64,000 nucleotides of DNA from Luscinia megarhynchos (GCA_034336665.1 CM067564.1:43042975-43106974), one strand, 5' to 3'. Positions 35,751 to 47,335 are shown, counted from the first letter of the stretch. The notes: generated from the sequence alone by a model not told the origin. A program made the numbers and translations.

Positions 35751-35834
35751 GCCATCCCCAGGCTGTTCCCAGCCTCCCTCCAGAGCAGGAATTCCCACTT
35801 TTCACTGGGATTTTCCCCTTTTTCCTGTCCCAAG

Positions 35835-35969
35835 GCAGCTCAGAGTGTGTGCAGCTCCTCATTGACGTGGGTGCCAACCTGGAGGCTCATGATTGTCACT
35901 TTGGGACCCCCCTGCACGTGGCCTGTGCCAGGGAACACCTGGATTGTGCCAAGCTGCTCCTCCAGGCAG
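35835..35969 (+). CDS. ASB13: ASB13 coding exon 4
   Basis: The exon is 135 bp. GC completes the glycine codon, then 44 codons SSECVQLLIDVGANLEAHDC and HFGTPLHVACAREHLDCAKL to LLQA, plus one base. The acceptor is TTTCCTGTCCCAAG, chosen over the CAG four bases later because it preserves the phase and the NGSSEC motif. The donor is GTATGG. Confidence 0.9.
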
Positions 35970-36129
35970 GTATGGCATTCCCACTGGGAAAAACCCAGGA
36001 AGAACTCTGGGAATAACTCTGGGAAGTGACTTCCTGCAGACACCCCCTGATCCTGGCTTTAAACCCTGCTTGGGTCCCAATTTTCCCTGCACAGACCCCT
36101 CTGATCCCATTTTGATCCAGTTTTTTCCC

Positions 36130-36735
36130 TGGATAAATTTTCTTTTCCCTGCCTGAATTTCCATTTCCTTGGCCAGATTTCCTTTTCCTGGCTGGATTTC
36201 CTTTTCCCTGGATAAATTTCATTTTTCCTGGGTACATTTCCTTTTTCCTACCTGGATTTCCATTTCCCTTCCTAAATTCCCATTTTCCTGAATAAATTCC
36301 CATTTCCTTGGATTCTCTTTTCCCTGCCTGGATTTCCTTTCTCCTGGATAAATCCCCATTCCCCTGGCCATATCCACATTCCCCTGGATAAATCCCATTT
36401 CCCCTGGATAAATCCCATTTCCCCTGGCCATATTCCTATTTCCCTGTATAATCCCCATTTGCCTGGATAAATCCCCTTTCCCCTGGCCACATTCCCATTT
36501 CCCTGGCTAAATCCCCTTCCCCCTGCATAAATCCCATTTCCCCATGCCACATTCCCATTTCCCTGGCTAAATCCCATTTCCTTGGATAAATCCCATTTCC
36601 CCTGGCCACATTCCCATTTCCCTGGCTAAATCCCATTTCCTTGGATAAATCCCATTTCCCCTGTACAAATCCCCTTTCCCCTGTATGAATCCCCATTCCC
36701 CTGTATGAATCCCCATTCCCCTGTATAAATTCCCA
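36130..36735. repeat. Array with CCCTGGATAAATCCCATTTC units
   Basis: Units of about 20-35 bp alternate CCCTGGATAAATCCCATTTC with CCCTGGCCACATTCCCATTT. It lies in ASB13 intron 4. Confidence 0.9.
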
Positions 36736-37600
36736 TTCCCCTTTACAAATCCCCATTCCCTTGTCCAAACCCCATTCCCCTATACAATTCCCATTCCACT
36801 ATACAACCCCCATTCCCTATCCAAACCCCATTCCCCTGTCCAACCCCATTCCCCTGAACAAATCCCATTCCCTATGCCTTATCCCCATTCCCCTGTATAA
36901 ATTCTCATTTCCCTGTATAAATCCCCATTCCCCTGTACAACCCCGCATTGCCCTTTACAAATCCCCATTCCTTGTCCAACCCCCATTCCCCTGTCCAATC
37001 CCCATTCTCCATGCCTGATCCCCATTCCCCTATATAAATCCCCATTTCCCTATACAACCCCCATTCGCCTTTATAATCCCCATTCCCTGTCCAACCCCAT
37101 TCTCTGTCCAGCCCCATTCCCCTATACAATTCCCATTCCACTATACAACCCCATCCCCTGTTCCACCCCATTCCCTGTATAAATTCCCATTCCCTGTCCA
37201 ACCCTATTCCCTGTCCAACCCCCATTCCCTGTATAAATTCCCATTCCCTATCCAACTCCCATTCCCCTGTATAAATCCCCATTCCCTGTCCAACCCCATT
37301 TCGTGTATAAGTCCCCCATTCCCTGTCCAACCCCATTCTCTGTCCAGCCCCATCCCCTGTCCAACTCCCATCCCCTGTCCAACCCCCATTCCCCTATACA
37401 ACCCCCATCCCCTGTTCCACCCCATTCCCTGTATAAATTCCCATTTCCCTGTCCAACCCCCATTCCCTGTCCAACTCCCATCCCCTGCCCAACCCCATTC
37501 CCTGTCCAACCGCACTCCCTGTATAAATTCCCATTTCCCTGTCCAACCCCATTCCCTGTCCAACCCCATTCCCTGTCCAACCCCGCTGCCTGTCCCCCCC
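36735..37600. repeat. Array with CATTCCCTGTCCAACCC units
   Basis: Units of 17-35 bp contain CCATTCCCTGTCCAACCCC and CCATTCCCTGTATAAATTCC. Larger blocks of about 150 bp recur. The array runs to within about 12 bp of exon 5, so the exon 5 acceptor region is nearly embedded in repeat. Confidence 0.92.
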
Positions 37601-37611
37601 GCCGTCCCCAG

Positions 37612-37793
37612 GAGCCAACGTGAACGCCGCCGTTGCACGAGACGCAAGCCTGCACCACGCAGCCTAAGCACCAAGCGCCGTGAGCCACTGGTGCAGTTCG
37701 GGGCACATCTACGCTGGGGACAACCATGCAAGAAACCCCTCGATCATTTGCTGAGCAGCAGCGCCAGCGCGCGCTGCCTCGAGTACTACGAGA
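37612..37793 (+). CDS. ASB13: ASB13 exon 5, reading frame broken
   Basis: The acceptor is CGTCCCCAG and the donor GTGAGTG. It begins correctly (GANVNAA) and ends correctly (SSSASARCLEYYE plus one base, which fits exon 6). Between these the frame shifts repeatedly: the expected K-L-H-E-T segment is present as bases two out of register, LHHAA follows in frame and then meets TAA, and LVQFG and KKP appear in other frames. The exon is 182 bp against about 192 expected from the human protein, and the loss is not a multiple of three. The rest of the gene is intact. Several clustered small indels in a GC-rich exon flanked by repeats point to a sequence or assembly error, though loss of function is possible. 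Confidence 0.8.
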
Positions 37794-37809
37794 GTGAGTG
37801 GGGGCTTGG

Positions 37810-38340
37810 GCCTGCTTCTGGCCCCTTTTAATTCTGCTTTTAGCCCCTTTTAATCCCTTTTTTATCCCATTTTAGCCCCTTTTTTATCCCCTTTTTGTTC
37901 TGGTTTTATCCCATTTTCATCCTGTTTTTATTCTGTTTTCGTCCCATTTTTATCCCATTTTTGTTCTGGTTTTATCCGATTTTTATCCCATTTTTATTCT
38001 GTTTTCGTCCCGTTTTTATCCCATTTTTATCCCATTTTTATCCCATTTTTTTCCCTTTTTATCCTGTTTTTTTCCTGTTTTATCCAATTTTTATCCCGTT
38101 TTATCCCCTTTTTATCCTGTTTTCGTCCCGTTTTTATCCCATTTTTATCCCATTTTTATCCCATTTTTTCCCCTTTTTATCCTGTTTTTTTCCTGTTTTA
38201 TCCAATTTTTATCCCATTTTTTTCCGTTTTTATCTTGGTTTTGTCCTGTTTTATCCAATTTTTATCCCATTTTTTTTCCTTTTTATTCCATTTTTATCCT
38301 GTTTTCGTTCCGTTTTTATCCCATTTTTATCCCTTTTCCC
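37810..38340. repeat. (TTTTTATCCCAT)n-type array in ASB13 intron 5
   Basis: Short 10-14-bp units of TTTTATCCCATTTTTATCC with TTTTATTCTGTTTTCGTCCC variants. A block of about 140 bp is repeated at 37,960-38,220. Confidence 0.92.
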
Positions 38341-38995
38341 ATTTCCCCATCCCTGACCCCATTTCCCCATCTCTAACCCCATTTCCCTATTCCCAATCCC
38401 ATTTCCCCATTCCCAATCCCATTTCCCCATTTCTGATCCCATTCCTGACCCCATTCCTGTTTCCCATTTCCCCATTCCTTTTCCCATTTCTCTATTCCTG
38501 TTTCCCATTTCCCCATTCCTGTTTCCCATTTCCCCATTCCTTTTCCCATTTTCCCACTCCTGACCCCATTCCTTTTCCCATTTCCCCATCCCTTTTCCCA
38601 TTTCCCCATTCCTGACCCCATTCTTTTCCCATTTCCCCATCCCTGCCCGCATTTCCCCATTCCTGACCCCATTCCTGACCCCATGTCCCCATTCCTTTTC
38701 CCATTTCCCCATTCCTTTTCCCATTTTCCCACTCCTGACCCCATTCCTGTTTCCCATTTCCCCCATTCCTTTCCCATTTCCCATTCCTTTTCCCATTTTC
38801 CCACTCCTGACCCCATTCCTGTTTCCCATTTCCCCCATTCCTTTTCCCATTTCCCCATTCCTTTTCCCATTTCCCAATCCTGACCCCATTCCTGTTTCCC
38901 ATTTCCCCATTCCTTTTCCCATTTCCCCATTCCTTTTCCCATTTCCCCAATCCTGACCCTATTCCTTTTCCCATTTCCCCATCCCTGCCCCCATT
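38340..38995. repeat. CCCATTTCCCCATTCC array in ASB13 intron 5
   Basis: Units of 15-18 bp read CCCATTTCCCCATTCCTTTT, with larger units marked by TCCTGACCCCATTCCTG. It ends about 30 bp before exon 6. The 575-codon open frame on the opposite strand across it is translated repeat. Confidence 0.92.
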
Positions 38996-39027
38996 CCCTG
39001 GCTGACCCCGTGTCCCTCTCCCTGCAG

Positions 39028-39155
39028 AGACCCCGCTGAGCCTGGCGCAGCTGTGCCGCCTCTCCGTGCGCCGAGCCGCCGGCCACCGCGGGCTGGACAA
39101 GATCTCCCGGCTGCAGATCCCCCCCCGACTCATCCAGTACCTGTCCTACAACTGA
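39028..39155 (+). CDS. ASB13: ASB13 coding exon 6, SOCS box and stop
   Basis: AG completes the lysine codon, then 41 codons TPLSLAQLCRLSVRRAAGHR and GLDKISRLQIPPRLIQYLSY to N, then TGA. The segment is the SOCS box: the LCRL stretch is the Elongin-BC contact and IPPRL lies where the Cullin-5 contact is expected. The acceptor is CTCTCCCTGCAG. It matches the human C-terminus closely, ending in the same YLSYN. Confidence 0.94.
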
Positions 39156-39164
39156 GGCAGCCAG

Positions 39165-40300
39165 GAAACACCTGGCATTCCCAGGAAACCCCTGGCATTC
39201 CCAGGAAAATCCCAGAATTCTCAGGAAAACCCCAGAATTCCCAGGAAAAAAACCCGGAATTCTTGGGAAAATCCTTGGAATTCCCAGGGGAAAATTCCCA
39301 GGAAAAAAACCTGGAATTCTTGGGAAAATCCTTTGGAATTCCCAGTGAAAAATTCCTGGGAAAAAAACCTGGAATTCTTGGGAAAATCCTTGGAATTCCC
39401 AGGGGACAATTCCCAGGAAACACCCTGGGATTCCCAGGAAAAAACCCCTGGGATTCCCAGGAAAAAAATCCCAGGAAAACTCCTGGAATTCCTGGGAAAA
39501 ACTCCTGGAATTCCTGGGAAAAACTCCTGAAATTTCCAGGAAAAACCCTTGGAATTCACAGGAAAACCCTGGAATTCTCAGGAAAAACTCCTGGAATTCC
39601 CAGGGAAGGACCCCTGGAATTCCCAGGTAAAAAACCCCCTGGAATTCCTGGGGAAAAATTCCTAGGAAACAACCTGGGAGTCCCAGGAGAAAACCCTGGG
39701 ATTCCCAGGAAAAAATTCCCAGGAAAAAACTCCTGGAATTCCTGGGAAAAACTCCTGAAATTTCCAGGAAAAACCCCTGGAATTCACAGGAAAACCCTGG
39801 AATTCTCAGGAAAAACCCTGGAATTCCCAGGGAAGGACCCCTGGAATTCCCAGGAAAAAAAAACCCCTGGAATTCCTGGGGAAAAATTCCCAGGAAACAA
39901 CCTGGGAGTCCCAGGAAAAAAACCCAGAATTCCCAGGGAAAAATTCCCAGGAAAAACCCCTGGAATTCCTGGGGGAAAATTCCCAGGAAAAACTCCTGGA
40001 TTTCCCAGGTAAAACCTGTGGAATTTTCAGGAAAATCCTTGGAATTCCCAGGAAAATATCTGGAATTCCCAGGGAAAAATTCCCAGGAAAATCCCTCCAA
40101 TTCCCAGGGAAAACCCCTGGAATTTCTGGGAAAAACTCCTGGAATTCCCAGGGAAAATTTCCCAAGAAAATCCCTGGAATTCCCAGGAAAACCTGTGGAA
40201 TTTTCAGGAAAATCCCTGGAATTCCCAAGGAAAAATTCCCAGGATAACCCCTGGAATTTCTGGGAAAAATCCTTGGAATTCCAGGAAAACCCTGGAGGAT
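39165..40300. repeat. GGAATTCC-rich array downstream of ASB13
   Basis: Units of 20-25 bp read CCTGGAATTCCCAGGAAAAA and TCCTGGAATTCCTGGGAAAA, beginning only about 12 bases after the ASB13 stop codon. The array is therefore probably part of the 3' UTR. The units are partly self-complementary. No clear polyadenylation signal was found between 39,155 and 42,000. Confidence 0.9.
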
Positions 40301-40564
40301 TTCTCCTTCTCTTCTACCTCCCCCCACTGCTCCATTTTAATTTAATTTAATTTAATTTAATTCAAGTGGCTGCTGTAAATAGGATTTGTCAGGAATTCCT
40401 CTTTTCCGTGGAGTTGTTGTTTTTTGGGATTTCTGGAGTTTTGCTTGGAATTCCCCTGTGGGGGGAATTTTGGGCTTTTCCAGGTGGGATTTGCCTTCCT
40501 GGGGAGGGAAATGGGGAAATTGGGGAGTGGGAATTATTCCAGCTGGGAATTCCGTGCTCTGGAT

Positions 40565-41230
40565 GCCTTTTTATCCCATTTTATCCCATTTAAATTTTAT
40601 TTTTATCCCATTTTATCCCATTTAAATTTCATTTTTATCCCATTTTATCCCATTTTAATACCATTTAAATTTTGTTTTCATCCCATTTTAATCCCATTTT
40701 ATCCCATTTTCAGTATCTCATTTTAATCCCATTTTATCCCATTTTCATTATCTAATTTTAATCCCATTTTGTCCCATTTTCATCCCATTTAAATTTCATT
40801 TTAATCCCATTTTCATCCCATTTTATCACATTTTATCCCATTTTCATTATCCCATTTTAATCCCATTTTATCCCATTTTCATCCCATTTTATCCAGTTTT
40901 ATCCCATTTAAATCCCATTTTATCCCATTTTCATTATCTCATTTAATCCCATTTTATCCCATTTTCATCCCATTTTTTATCACATTTTATCCCATTTAAA
41001 TCCCATTTTATCCCATTTAAATTTCTTTTTCATTCCATTTTCATTATCTCATTTTAATCCAAATTTATCCCATTTTCATCCCATTTTATCCCATTTAAAT
41101 CCCATTTAAATCCCATTTAAATCCCATTTTATCCCATTTTATCCCATTTAAATCCCATTTAAATCCCATTTTATCCCATTTAAATTTCATTTAATCCTAT
41201 TTTTATCCCATTTTCACCCCATTTTAATCC
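40565..41230. repeat. ATCCCATTTTATCCCATTTA array
   Basis: Short units of TTTTATCCCATTTTAATCCC and CATTTAAATCCCATTT. The same family reappears at 42,110-42,760. Confidence 0.92.
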
Positions 41231-41489
41231 CATTTTTTGGGATTCCAGCCTGGAATTCCTTGGGCTCCACTGGAGCTTTGAATTCTCCTCCCAGTTCCAG
41301 ATTTTCCCCATTTTCCCAATAATCTGGAAAATCCTGGAGCTTCTGACAAGAACAAATCCCTCCAAAGTCCTGGAATTCAGGATTCCCAAAATCCTTGGGA
41401 TGCAGGCTGGCAATGCTGAGCTGGAGCTGCATGCACTTCATGGGTTTTTATTTTTCGTTTTCATTTGATTTATTCCTCCCCCTTTTCTC

Positions 41490-42080
41490 CTGGAAATCCC
41501 AAATCTCTTCTGAGGGATCCCAGATTTCCTTTTTAGGTTCCCAAATCCCTTTTGAAGGTTCCCAAATCCCTTTTTGAGGGATCCCAAAATTCCTTTTGAA
41601 GGTTCCCAAATCCCTTTTTGGGGTTCCTAAATTTCCTTTTTAGCATCCCAAATCCCTTCTGAGGGATCCCAAATTTCCTTTTTGGGTTCCCAAATCCCTT
41701 TTTGGGGTTCCCAAATCCCATTTTAGAATCCCAAATCCCTTTTTAGGTTCCCAAACTTCCTTCTGAGGGATCCCAAATTTCCTTTATAGGATCCCAGATC
41801 CCTTCTTAGGGATCCCAAATCCCATTTTACGATCCCAGATTTCCTTTTTAGGGATCCCAAATCCCTTTTGAAGGTTCCCAAATCCCTTTTAGGGCTGCCA
41901 AATACTTATAAAGGATCCCAAATTTCCTTTTTAGGATTCCAAATCTGATTCTAGCATCCCACATCCCTTTTGAGGGATCCCAAATCCGATTTTAGAATCC
42001 CAAATCCCTTTTTAGGATCCCAAATCCCTTCTGAGGGATCCCAAATTTCCTTTTTAGGATCCGAAATCCATTATAAATCC
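41490..42080. repeat. GGGATCCCAAATTTCCTTTT array
   Basis: Units of about 22-25 bp read AAATCCCTTTTGAGGGATCC then CAAATTTCCTTTTTAGG. The unique gap 41,240-41,480 shows no gene. Confidence 0.92.
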
Positions 42081-42109
42081 ATTTAAAAAAAAATCCAAAA
42101 GTCCTGGGA

Positions 42110-42760
42110 GGAAAATATTTTGGGAAATCGGGATAATCCCATTTTCATCCCTTTTTAATCCCATTTTTATCCCATTTCATCCTATTTTTATGCCAGGAAT
42201 TTAAAAAAAAAATTCCAAAGGATCTGGGAGGAAAATATTTGGGAGACTCAGGATAATCCCCTTTTTAATCCCTTTTAAATCCCATTTTAAATCCCATTTT
42301 CATCCCATTTTCATCCCATTTTCATCCCATTTTCATCCCATTTTTATCTAAGGAAGTAAAAGAAAATTCAAAGTATCTGGGAGGAAAATATTTGGGAAAA
42401 TCATGATAATCCCTTTTAAATCCCATTTTAAATCCCATTTTCATCCCATTTTTAATCACATTTTATCCCATTTAAATCCCATTTTATCCCATTTAAATTT
42501 CATTTTCATTCCATTTTCATTATCTCATTTTAATCCCATTTTATCCCATTTTATCCCAATTTCATTATCCCATTTTAATCCCATTTTATCCCATTTTCAT
42601 TATCCAATTTTAATCCCATTTTATCCCATTTTCATTATCCCATTTAAATCCCATTTTATCCCATTTAAATTTCATTTTCATTCCATTTTCATTATCTCAT
42701 TTTAATCCTATTTTTATCCCATTTTCACCCCATTTTAATCTTATTTTTTGGGATTCCAGC
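42110..42760. repeat. Second ATCCCATTTT array with ~120-bp larger unit
   Basis: Short ATCCCATTTT units are interrupted by a block GATCTGGGAGGAAAATATTT near 42,095, 42,219, 42,376 and 42,807 (some variant), which gives a larger spacing of about 125-155 bp, with one long gap. The region 42,860-43,420 after it is mostly unique, with no supported gene. Confidence 0.88.
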
Positions 42761-43429
42761 CATTTTTATCCCATTTCATCCTATTTTAAAAAAAGAAATT
42801 CCAAAGGATCTGGGAGGAAAATATTTGGGAAAATCGGGATAATCTCATTTTTAGTCCCTTTTAAAATCCCATTTTAATCCCATTTTAAATCCCATTTTTC
42901 CCTAAGGAATCCTTTACCCCGGAGCCGGCTGGAGTGGGGAAAAGCTGCCCATCCAAAAAAAAAAAAGAAAAAAAAAGGAAATTTTTTGAAGAAATTTTGG
43001 GAAAATTTGAAAAAAAAAGTATGCAGGATTCTCCTCTCTCCGCTAGGCGGCGCTGCTCCCTACAGGAAAAACTCCCGAAGATCCCCAGAAATTGGGAATT
43101 CCCAACAAATCTGGGGAAAAAATCGGGAATTCTGCTCCTTCCACCAATCCCAGCCGCTTTTCTGGAATTCCCCGGAGGCAAAATTCCCTTTTTTTTTCCC
43201 AGCTAAACCTGGATTTGGGATTTTTAATCTTATTTTTTTCAGATTCCCATAAAAAGAGCCGGAATTCCCAGCTCAGATCTCCATTTTTTGTCCTGTTTTT
43301 TTCTTGTTGCCATTTCTCCTGTTTTTGTCCCCTTGTCCCTCCTGTCCCCAATTCCTGTCCCCAGATTCCTATCCCCAGAATTCCCTGTGGGATTAATCAA
43401 AAAATGATCCCTACTCCAGATGATCTCCC

Positions 43430-44230
43430 CAGATCCCATCCCGGGTTATTCCTGCCCCAGGTCCTGGCTTAGATGATCCTACAAGACCCATCCCAGGTGA
43501 TCCCACAGAAGCAATTCCAGGTGATTCCCTATCCCAGATGATCCCAAGATCCCATCCCAGGTGATTCCTATCCCAGATTCTGCACTGGATGATCCCACAG
43601 AACCCATCCCAGATGATCCCTATCCCAAATCCTTCAGGATCCATTCCAGGTGATCCCTATCCCAGACGATTCCCAGTTCCTATCCCAGGTAATTCCTATC
43701 CCAAATCCCACACTAGATGATCCCTCAGGACTAATTCCAGGTGATTCCTATCCTAGTTCTCAGATGAGATGTTCCCAAGATCCCATCCCAGGTGATTCCT
43801 ATCCCAGATTCTGCACTGGATGATCCCAAGGTCCCATCCCATATTATTCCTATCCCAAATCCCACACTGGATGATCCTTCAGGATCCATCCCAGGTTATC
43901 CCTACTCCAGATGATCTCCTGGATCCCATCCCAGGTTATTCCTGCCCCAGGTCCTGGCTAAGATGATCCCACAGGACCCATCCCAGGGTGATCCCTATCC
44001 CAGTTCCCAGTTTAGATGATCCTTCAGGTCCAATCCCAGGTGGTCCCTATCCCAAATCCCACACCAGATAATCCCACAGGACCCATCCCAGGTGATCCCT
44101 ATCCCAAATCCCCCCCTAGATCATCTTCCAGGATCTATTCCAGGTGATCCCTCTCCCAGATTTTCACTGGATGAACCCCCAGGTCCAATCCCAGGTGATT
44201 CCCAGTTCCCATCCCACCCTTCAATCCCAT
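43430..44230. repeat. GGTGATCCCTATCCCAGAT array
   Basis: Degenerate units of 30-45 bp read CATCCCAGGTGATTCCTATC and CCACACTGGATGATCCCACA. The region 44,230-44,800 that follows is unique DNA in which I see nothing coding. Confidence 0.9.
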
Positions 44231-44809
44231 CCCCAAGTGCAAGTTTTAGGGTGGAAAGTCAGGATCAGGGATCCTCCAAACTTCCTATGCTCCAAGTGGA
44301 CCTTGATTAATTAAATTACTTAAATTATTAACCATGGATGGAATTCCATTGGTCATAGATCTGTAGGCAGGATCCTGCAATTCCATCACTCCTTCTCCAG
44401 AGGGACAATTTGGGGATGAAAACCTGGATTTGGGAAGAGAAATCTCATTTTCCAGTGCTGGAAAAAATGGGACCATCCTCTCCATCCATGTGTCCATCCC
44501 AAGGGATGCTGGGGAAATCTTCCCAAGCACCAAATTCAGGGGAAAATGGGAAAACATGGATAAATTTTCCCTGTTGTTGATCCAGCCTCCCATTCAGGAT
44601 CATCATTTAGAAAAACCATCCTGGGACAAGTGGAAAAAAACACTCCAGAAATTAAACAACCCAAAAATAGAAACAGGAAAAAAAAGGTCAGGCCTAAAAA
44701 TACCAGGGTGGGTTTGGATTTGGATCCTGGCATGAAATAAATAATCCTGGATTTTGGGAAGGACTCATTTTAGCCATCCCATAACAATAGCCTGGCATGA
44801 CTCTGGCAG

Positions 44810-45990
44810 TCTGGAATTATTTCTGGCTGGATTTTTACTGGATTTGGGGGTTTGGGGCTGGATTTGGAGATTTTGAGGCTGGATTTTGTCGGATTTGGGG
44901 ATTTTGGGGCTGGACTTCGCCAGAATTGGAGATTTTGGGGCTGGACTTAGCCAGATTTGGGGATTTTGGGGCTGGTCTTTGCCAGATTTGGAGATTTTGG
45001 GGCTGGATTTTGCTGGATTTGGGGATTTGGGGCCTGGATATTGCCAGATTTGGGGACTTTGGGGCTGGATTTGGAGATTTGGGGACTGGACTTTGCCAGA
45101 TTTGGGTATTTTGAGGCTGGACTTTGCCAGATTTGGGGATTTTGGGGCTGGACTTTGGACTTTGCCAGATTTGGGGATTTTGGGGCTCGATTTTGCCGGA
45201 TTTGGGGATTTTAAGGGTGGACTTTTTGCCAGATTTGGGGATTTGGGGCTGGATTTGGGGATTTTGAGGCTGGATTTTGCCAGATTTGGGGATTTTGAGG
45301 CTGGATTTAACCAGATTTGAGGATTTTGGGACTGGATTTTGGTGGATTTTGAGATTTTGGGACTGGACTTTGCCAGATTTGGGAATTTTGGGGCTGGACT
45401 TTGCTGGATTTGGGGATTTTGGGGCTGGATATTGCCAGATTTGGGGATTTTGGGACTGGATTTTGAGATTTTGAGGCTGGACTTTGCTGGATTTGGGGAT
45501 TTTGGGGTTGGACTTTACTGGATTTGGGGATTTTGGGGCTGGATTTTGCCAGATTTGGGGATTTTGAGGCTGGATTTAACCAGATTTGAGGATTTTGAGA
45601 CTGGATTTTGGTGGATTTTGAGATTTTTGGGGCTGGACTTTGCTGGATTTGGGGATTTGAGGCTGGACTTTGCTGGATTTGGGGATTTTTGGGGCTGGAT
45701 ATTGCCAGATTTGGGGATTTTGGGACTGGATTTTGAGATTTTGAGGCTGGACTTTGCTGGATTTGGGGATTTTGGGGTTGGACTTTACTGGATTTGGGGG
45801 ATTTTGGGGCTGGATTTTGCCAGATTTGGGGATTTTGAGGCTGGATTTAACCAGATTTGGAGGATTTTGAGACTGGATTTTGGTGGATTTTGAGATTTTG
45901 GGGCTGGACTTTGCTGGATTTGGGGATTTGAGGCTGGACTTTGCTGGATTTGGGGATTTCAGGCTGGATTTGGGGATTTTGAGGCTGGAC
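44810..45990. repeat. GGATTTTGGGGCTGGACTTT array with ~270-bp larger unit
   Basis: Basic units of about 33-36 bp read TTGCCAGATTTGGGGATTTT and GGGGCTGGA. The rarer block GGATTTAACCAGATTTGAGG recurs near 45,302, 45,569 and 45,843, a larger spacing of about 267-274 bp. It is G-rich on the plus strand. Confidence 0.92.
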
Positions 45991-46149
45991 CTTGCCCTGT
46001 GCTCCCCCTGGGAGTGTGAGGAGAAGCTGCTGGGAGCAGTGTGGGTGTGCTGGGCTCTGCCAGGACCCGCCCGGTTCTCCCGGGAAAACAAGTGGGATTG
46101 CCAAAGTTCCCAGCCCCAGGGATGGGCTGGAAGTGGGGCTGAGCATCCA

Positions 46150-46200
46150 GAGCTCGTGCTCGTTAACGACAGGGCGTTAATTAGACCCATTAAAATCAGT
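46150..46200. promoter_or_regulatory. Homeodomain-like motif cluster
   Basis: CGTTAACG (46,161-46,168, palindromic) and TTAATTA (46,177-46,183) sit in a unique block between arrays and the 3' side of CALML3. Candidate regulatory element only. Confidence 0.25.
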
Positions 46201-46551
46201 TTTCCTTCAAATTCCTCTGGGGAGGGAACGATCCCATCCCAAGATTCCCCCTCGCTGTGGGGAAACCAGCAAAGGTGAGCCCTGCTCTGCTCGGCTTTGG
46301 GATGGGGATTAGGGATAAACCAGCTTTTCTTGGCTTGGAGGAGGGAAAAACACCCCTGAGATCTCCAAAGGGATGAGATCTGGGATGGTCTCTGGCATCT
46401 TCCCAGCTTTTTGGGAGAAGGGATGGAATGGGAAGAGGATGGAGATGAGCTGGCTCAGATTTGAGCCTGACCAGGATGATTTCAGGGAAGTTTTTTGCAA
46501 GGATCTCAAGGAGAAGCCGAATGAAGCAGGCACCAGGATGGGGGGATGTTT

Positions 46552-46557
46552 TTTATT
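46552..46557 (-). terminator. CALML3: CALML3 polyadenylation signal AATAAA
   Basis: AATAAA on the minus strand, 277 bases after the CALML3 stop codon, followed by GT- and T-containing sequence (GGTGCCTGCTTC). It is the first AATAAA downstream of the gene. Confidence 0.7.
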
Positions 46558-46833
46558 GGACTCAGGGGTGTCAGGGAATACTCAGTGGCCACTGGGATAT
46601 CTGCAGACAGCAGACATCCCACGGGGACCCCAAATCCATCTGCAAATCAAACACAGAAGATTTTTCCAGCCTGGAGAAGGTGGGAGGGGATGGAGGGGCT
46701 GGGGTAGAACCACCACCACAACCTCTGTTCCCTAAAAAAAAATTAAAAAAGCACCACAAACACGGTGTAGAGCCAAGATCTGGGGGTTTTCCACGGGTGC
46801 TGCATGCCAGGGAGTTACCTGGAGCTGCAGCCA

Positions 46834-46897
46834 TCACTTCTCCGTCATCATCCTCACGAACTCCTCGTAGTTGACCTGCCCGTCGTTGTTGCAATCG

Positions 46898-46932
<35 letters not shown>

Positions 46933-47283
46933 CAGCTTCTCGCCCAGGTTGGTCATGACGTGCCGCAGCTCGGCCGCGCTGATGTAGCCGTTCCCGTCCT
47001 TGTCGAAGACGCGGAACGCCTCGCGGATCTCCTCCTCGCTGTCCGTGTCCCGCATCTTCCTCGCCATCAGCGACAGGAACTCGGGGAAGTCGATGGTGCC
47101 GCTGCCGTCGGCGTCCACCTCTCCCACCATGTCCTGCAGCTCGGCCTCGCTGGGGTTCTGGCCCAGCGAGCGCATCACCGTGCCCAGCTCCTTGCTGCTG
47201 ATGCAGCCGTCGCCGTCGCGGTCGAAGAGGGAAAAAGCTTCTTTGAACTCGGCGATTTTCTCCTCCGACAGCCGCTCCGCCAT
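46834..47283 (-). CDS. CALML3: Calmodulin-like protein 3, intronless
   Basis: A single open frame of 149 codons plus TGA, the exact calmodulin length. Four EF-hand loops are intact: residues 21-32 [12 protein letters not shown], 57-68 [12 protein letters not shown], 94-105 [12 protein letters not shown] and 130-141 [12 protein letters not shown]. The protein starts [20 protein letters not shown], where ordinary calmodulin has MADQLTEEQ, and closely resembles the chicken striated-muscle calmodulin encoded by an intronless gene. Position between NET1 and ASB13 matches mammalian CALML3. The start is fixed by calmodulin length; the frame stays open upstream through a repeat but without support. 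It binds calcium in the cytosol and would regulate calmodulin-type targets. Codons are strongly GC-biased. An ancient functional retrocopy is the likely origin. Confidence 0.95.
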
Positions 47284-47335
47284 GGCGCTGCCCGGGCGAG
47301 CACGCGGCTCTGTCCCGGCACGCCGAGGCGGCGGG

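Larger units (their letters stand above)
30604..39155 (+). other. ASB13: ASB13 locus (ankyrin repeat and SOCS box protein 13)
   Basis: Six exons on the plus strand, with a predicted length near 275 residues if exon 5 had its normal length (human ASB13 is 278). ASB proteins bind substrates with ankyrin repeats and recruit Elongin B/C and Cullin-5 through the C-terminal SOCS box. The exons encode successive ankyrin repeats (TPVHEAA, TPLHEAS, TPLCDACASGSIECVK, SPLHEAC, TPLHVACAREHLDC) and end in a SOCS box with LCRL...IPPRLIQYLSYN. All junction phases agree, but exon 5 does not keep an open frame across its length. Most of introns 1 and 3-5 is tandem-repeat DNA. Assignment is supported by both protein similarity and neighbours. 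Confidence 0.92.

Noticed and set aside
35837..35838. Alternative ASB13 exon 4 acceptor at CAAGGCAG
   Set aside because: Using the second AG would drop four bases and break the frame; the first AG keeps NGSSEC.
38373..40100. 575-codon open frame on the minus strand
   Set aside because: It crosses two arrays and lies antisense to the ASB13 SOCS-box exon; composition is purely repeat-derived.
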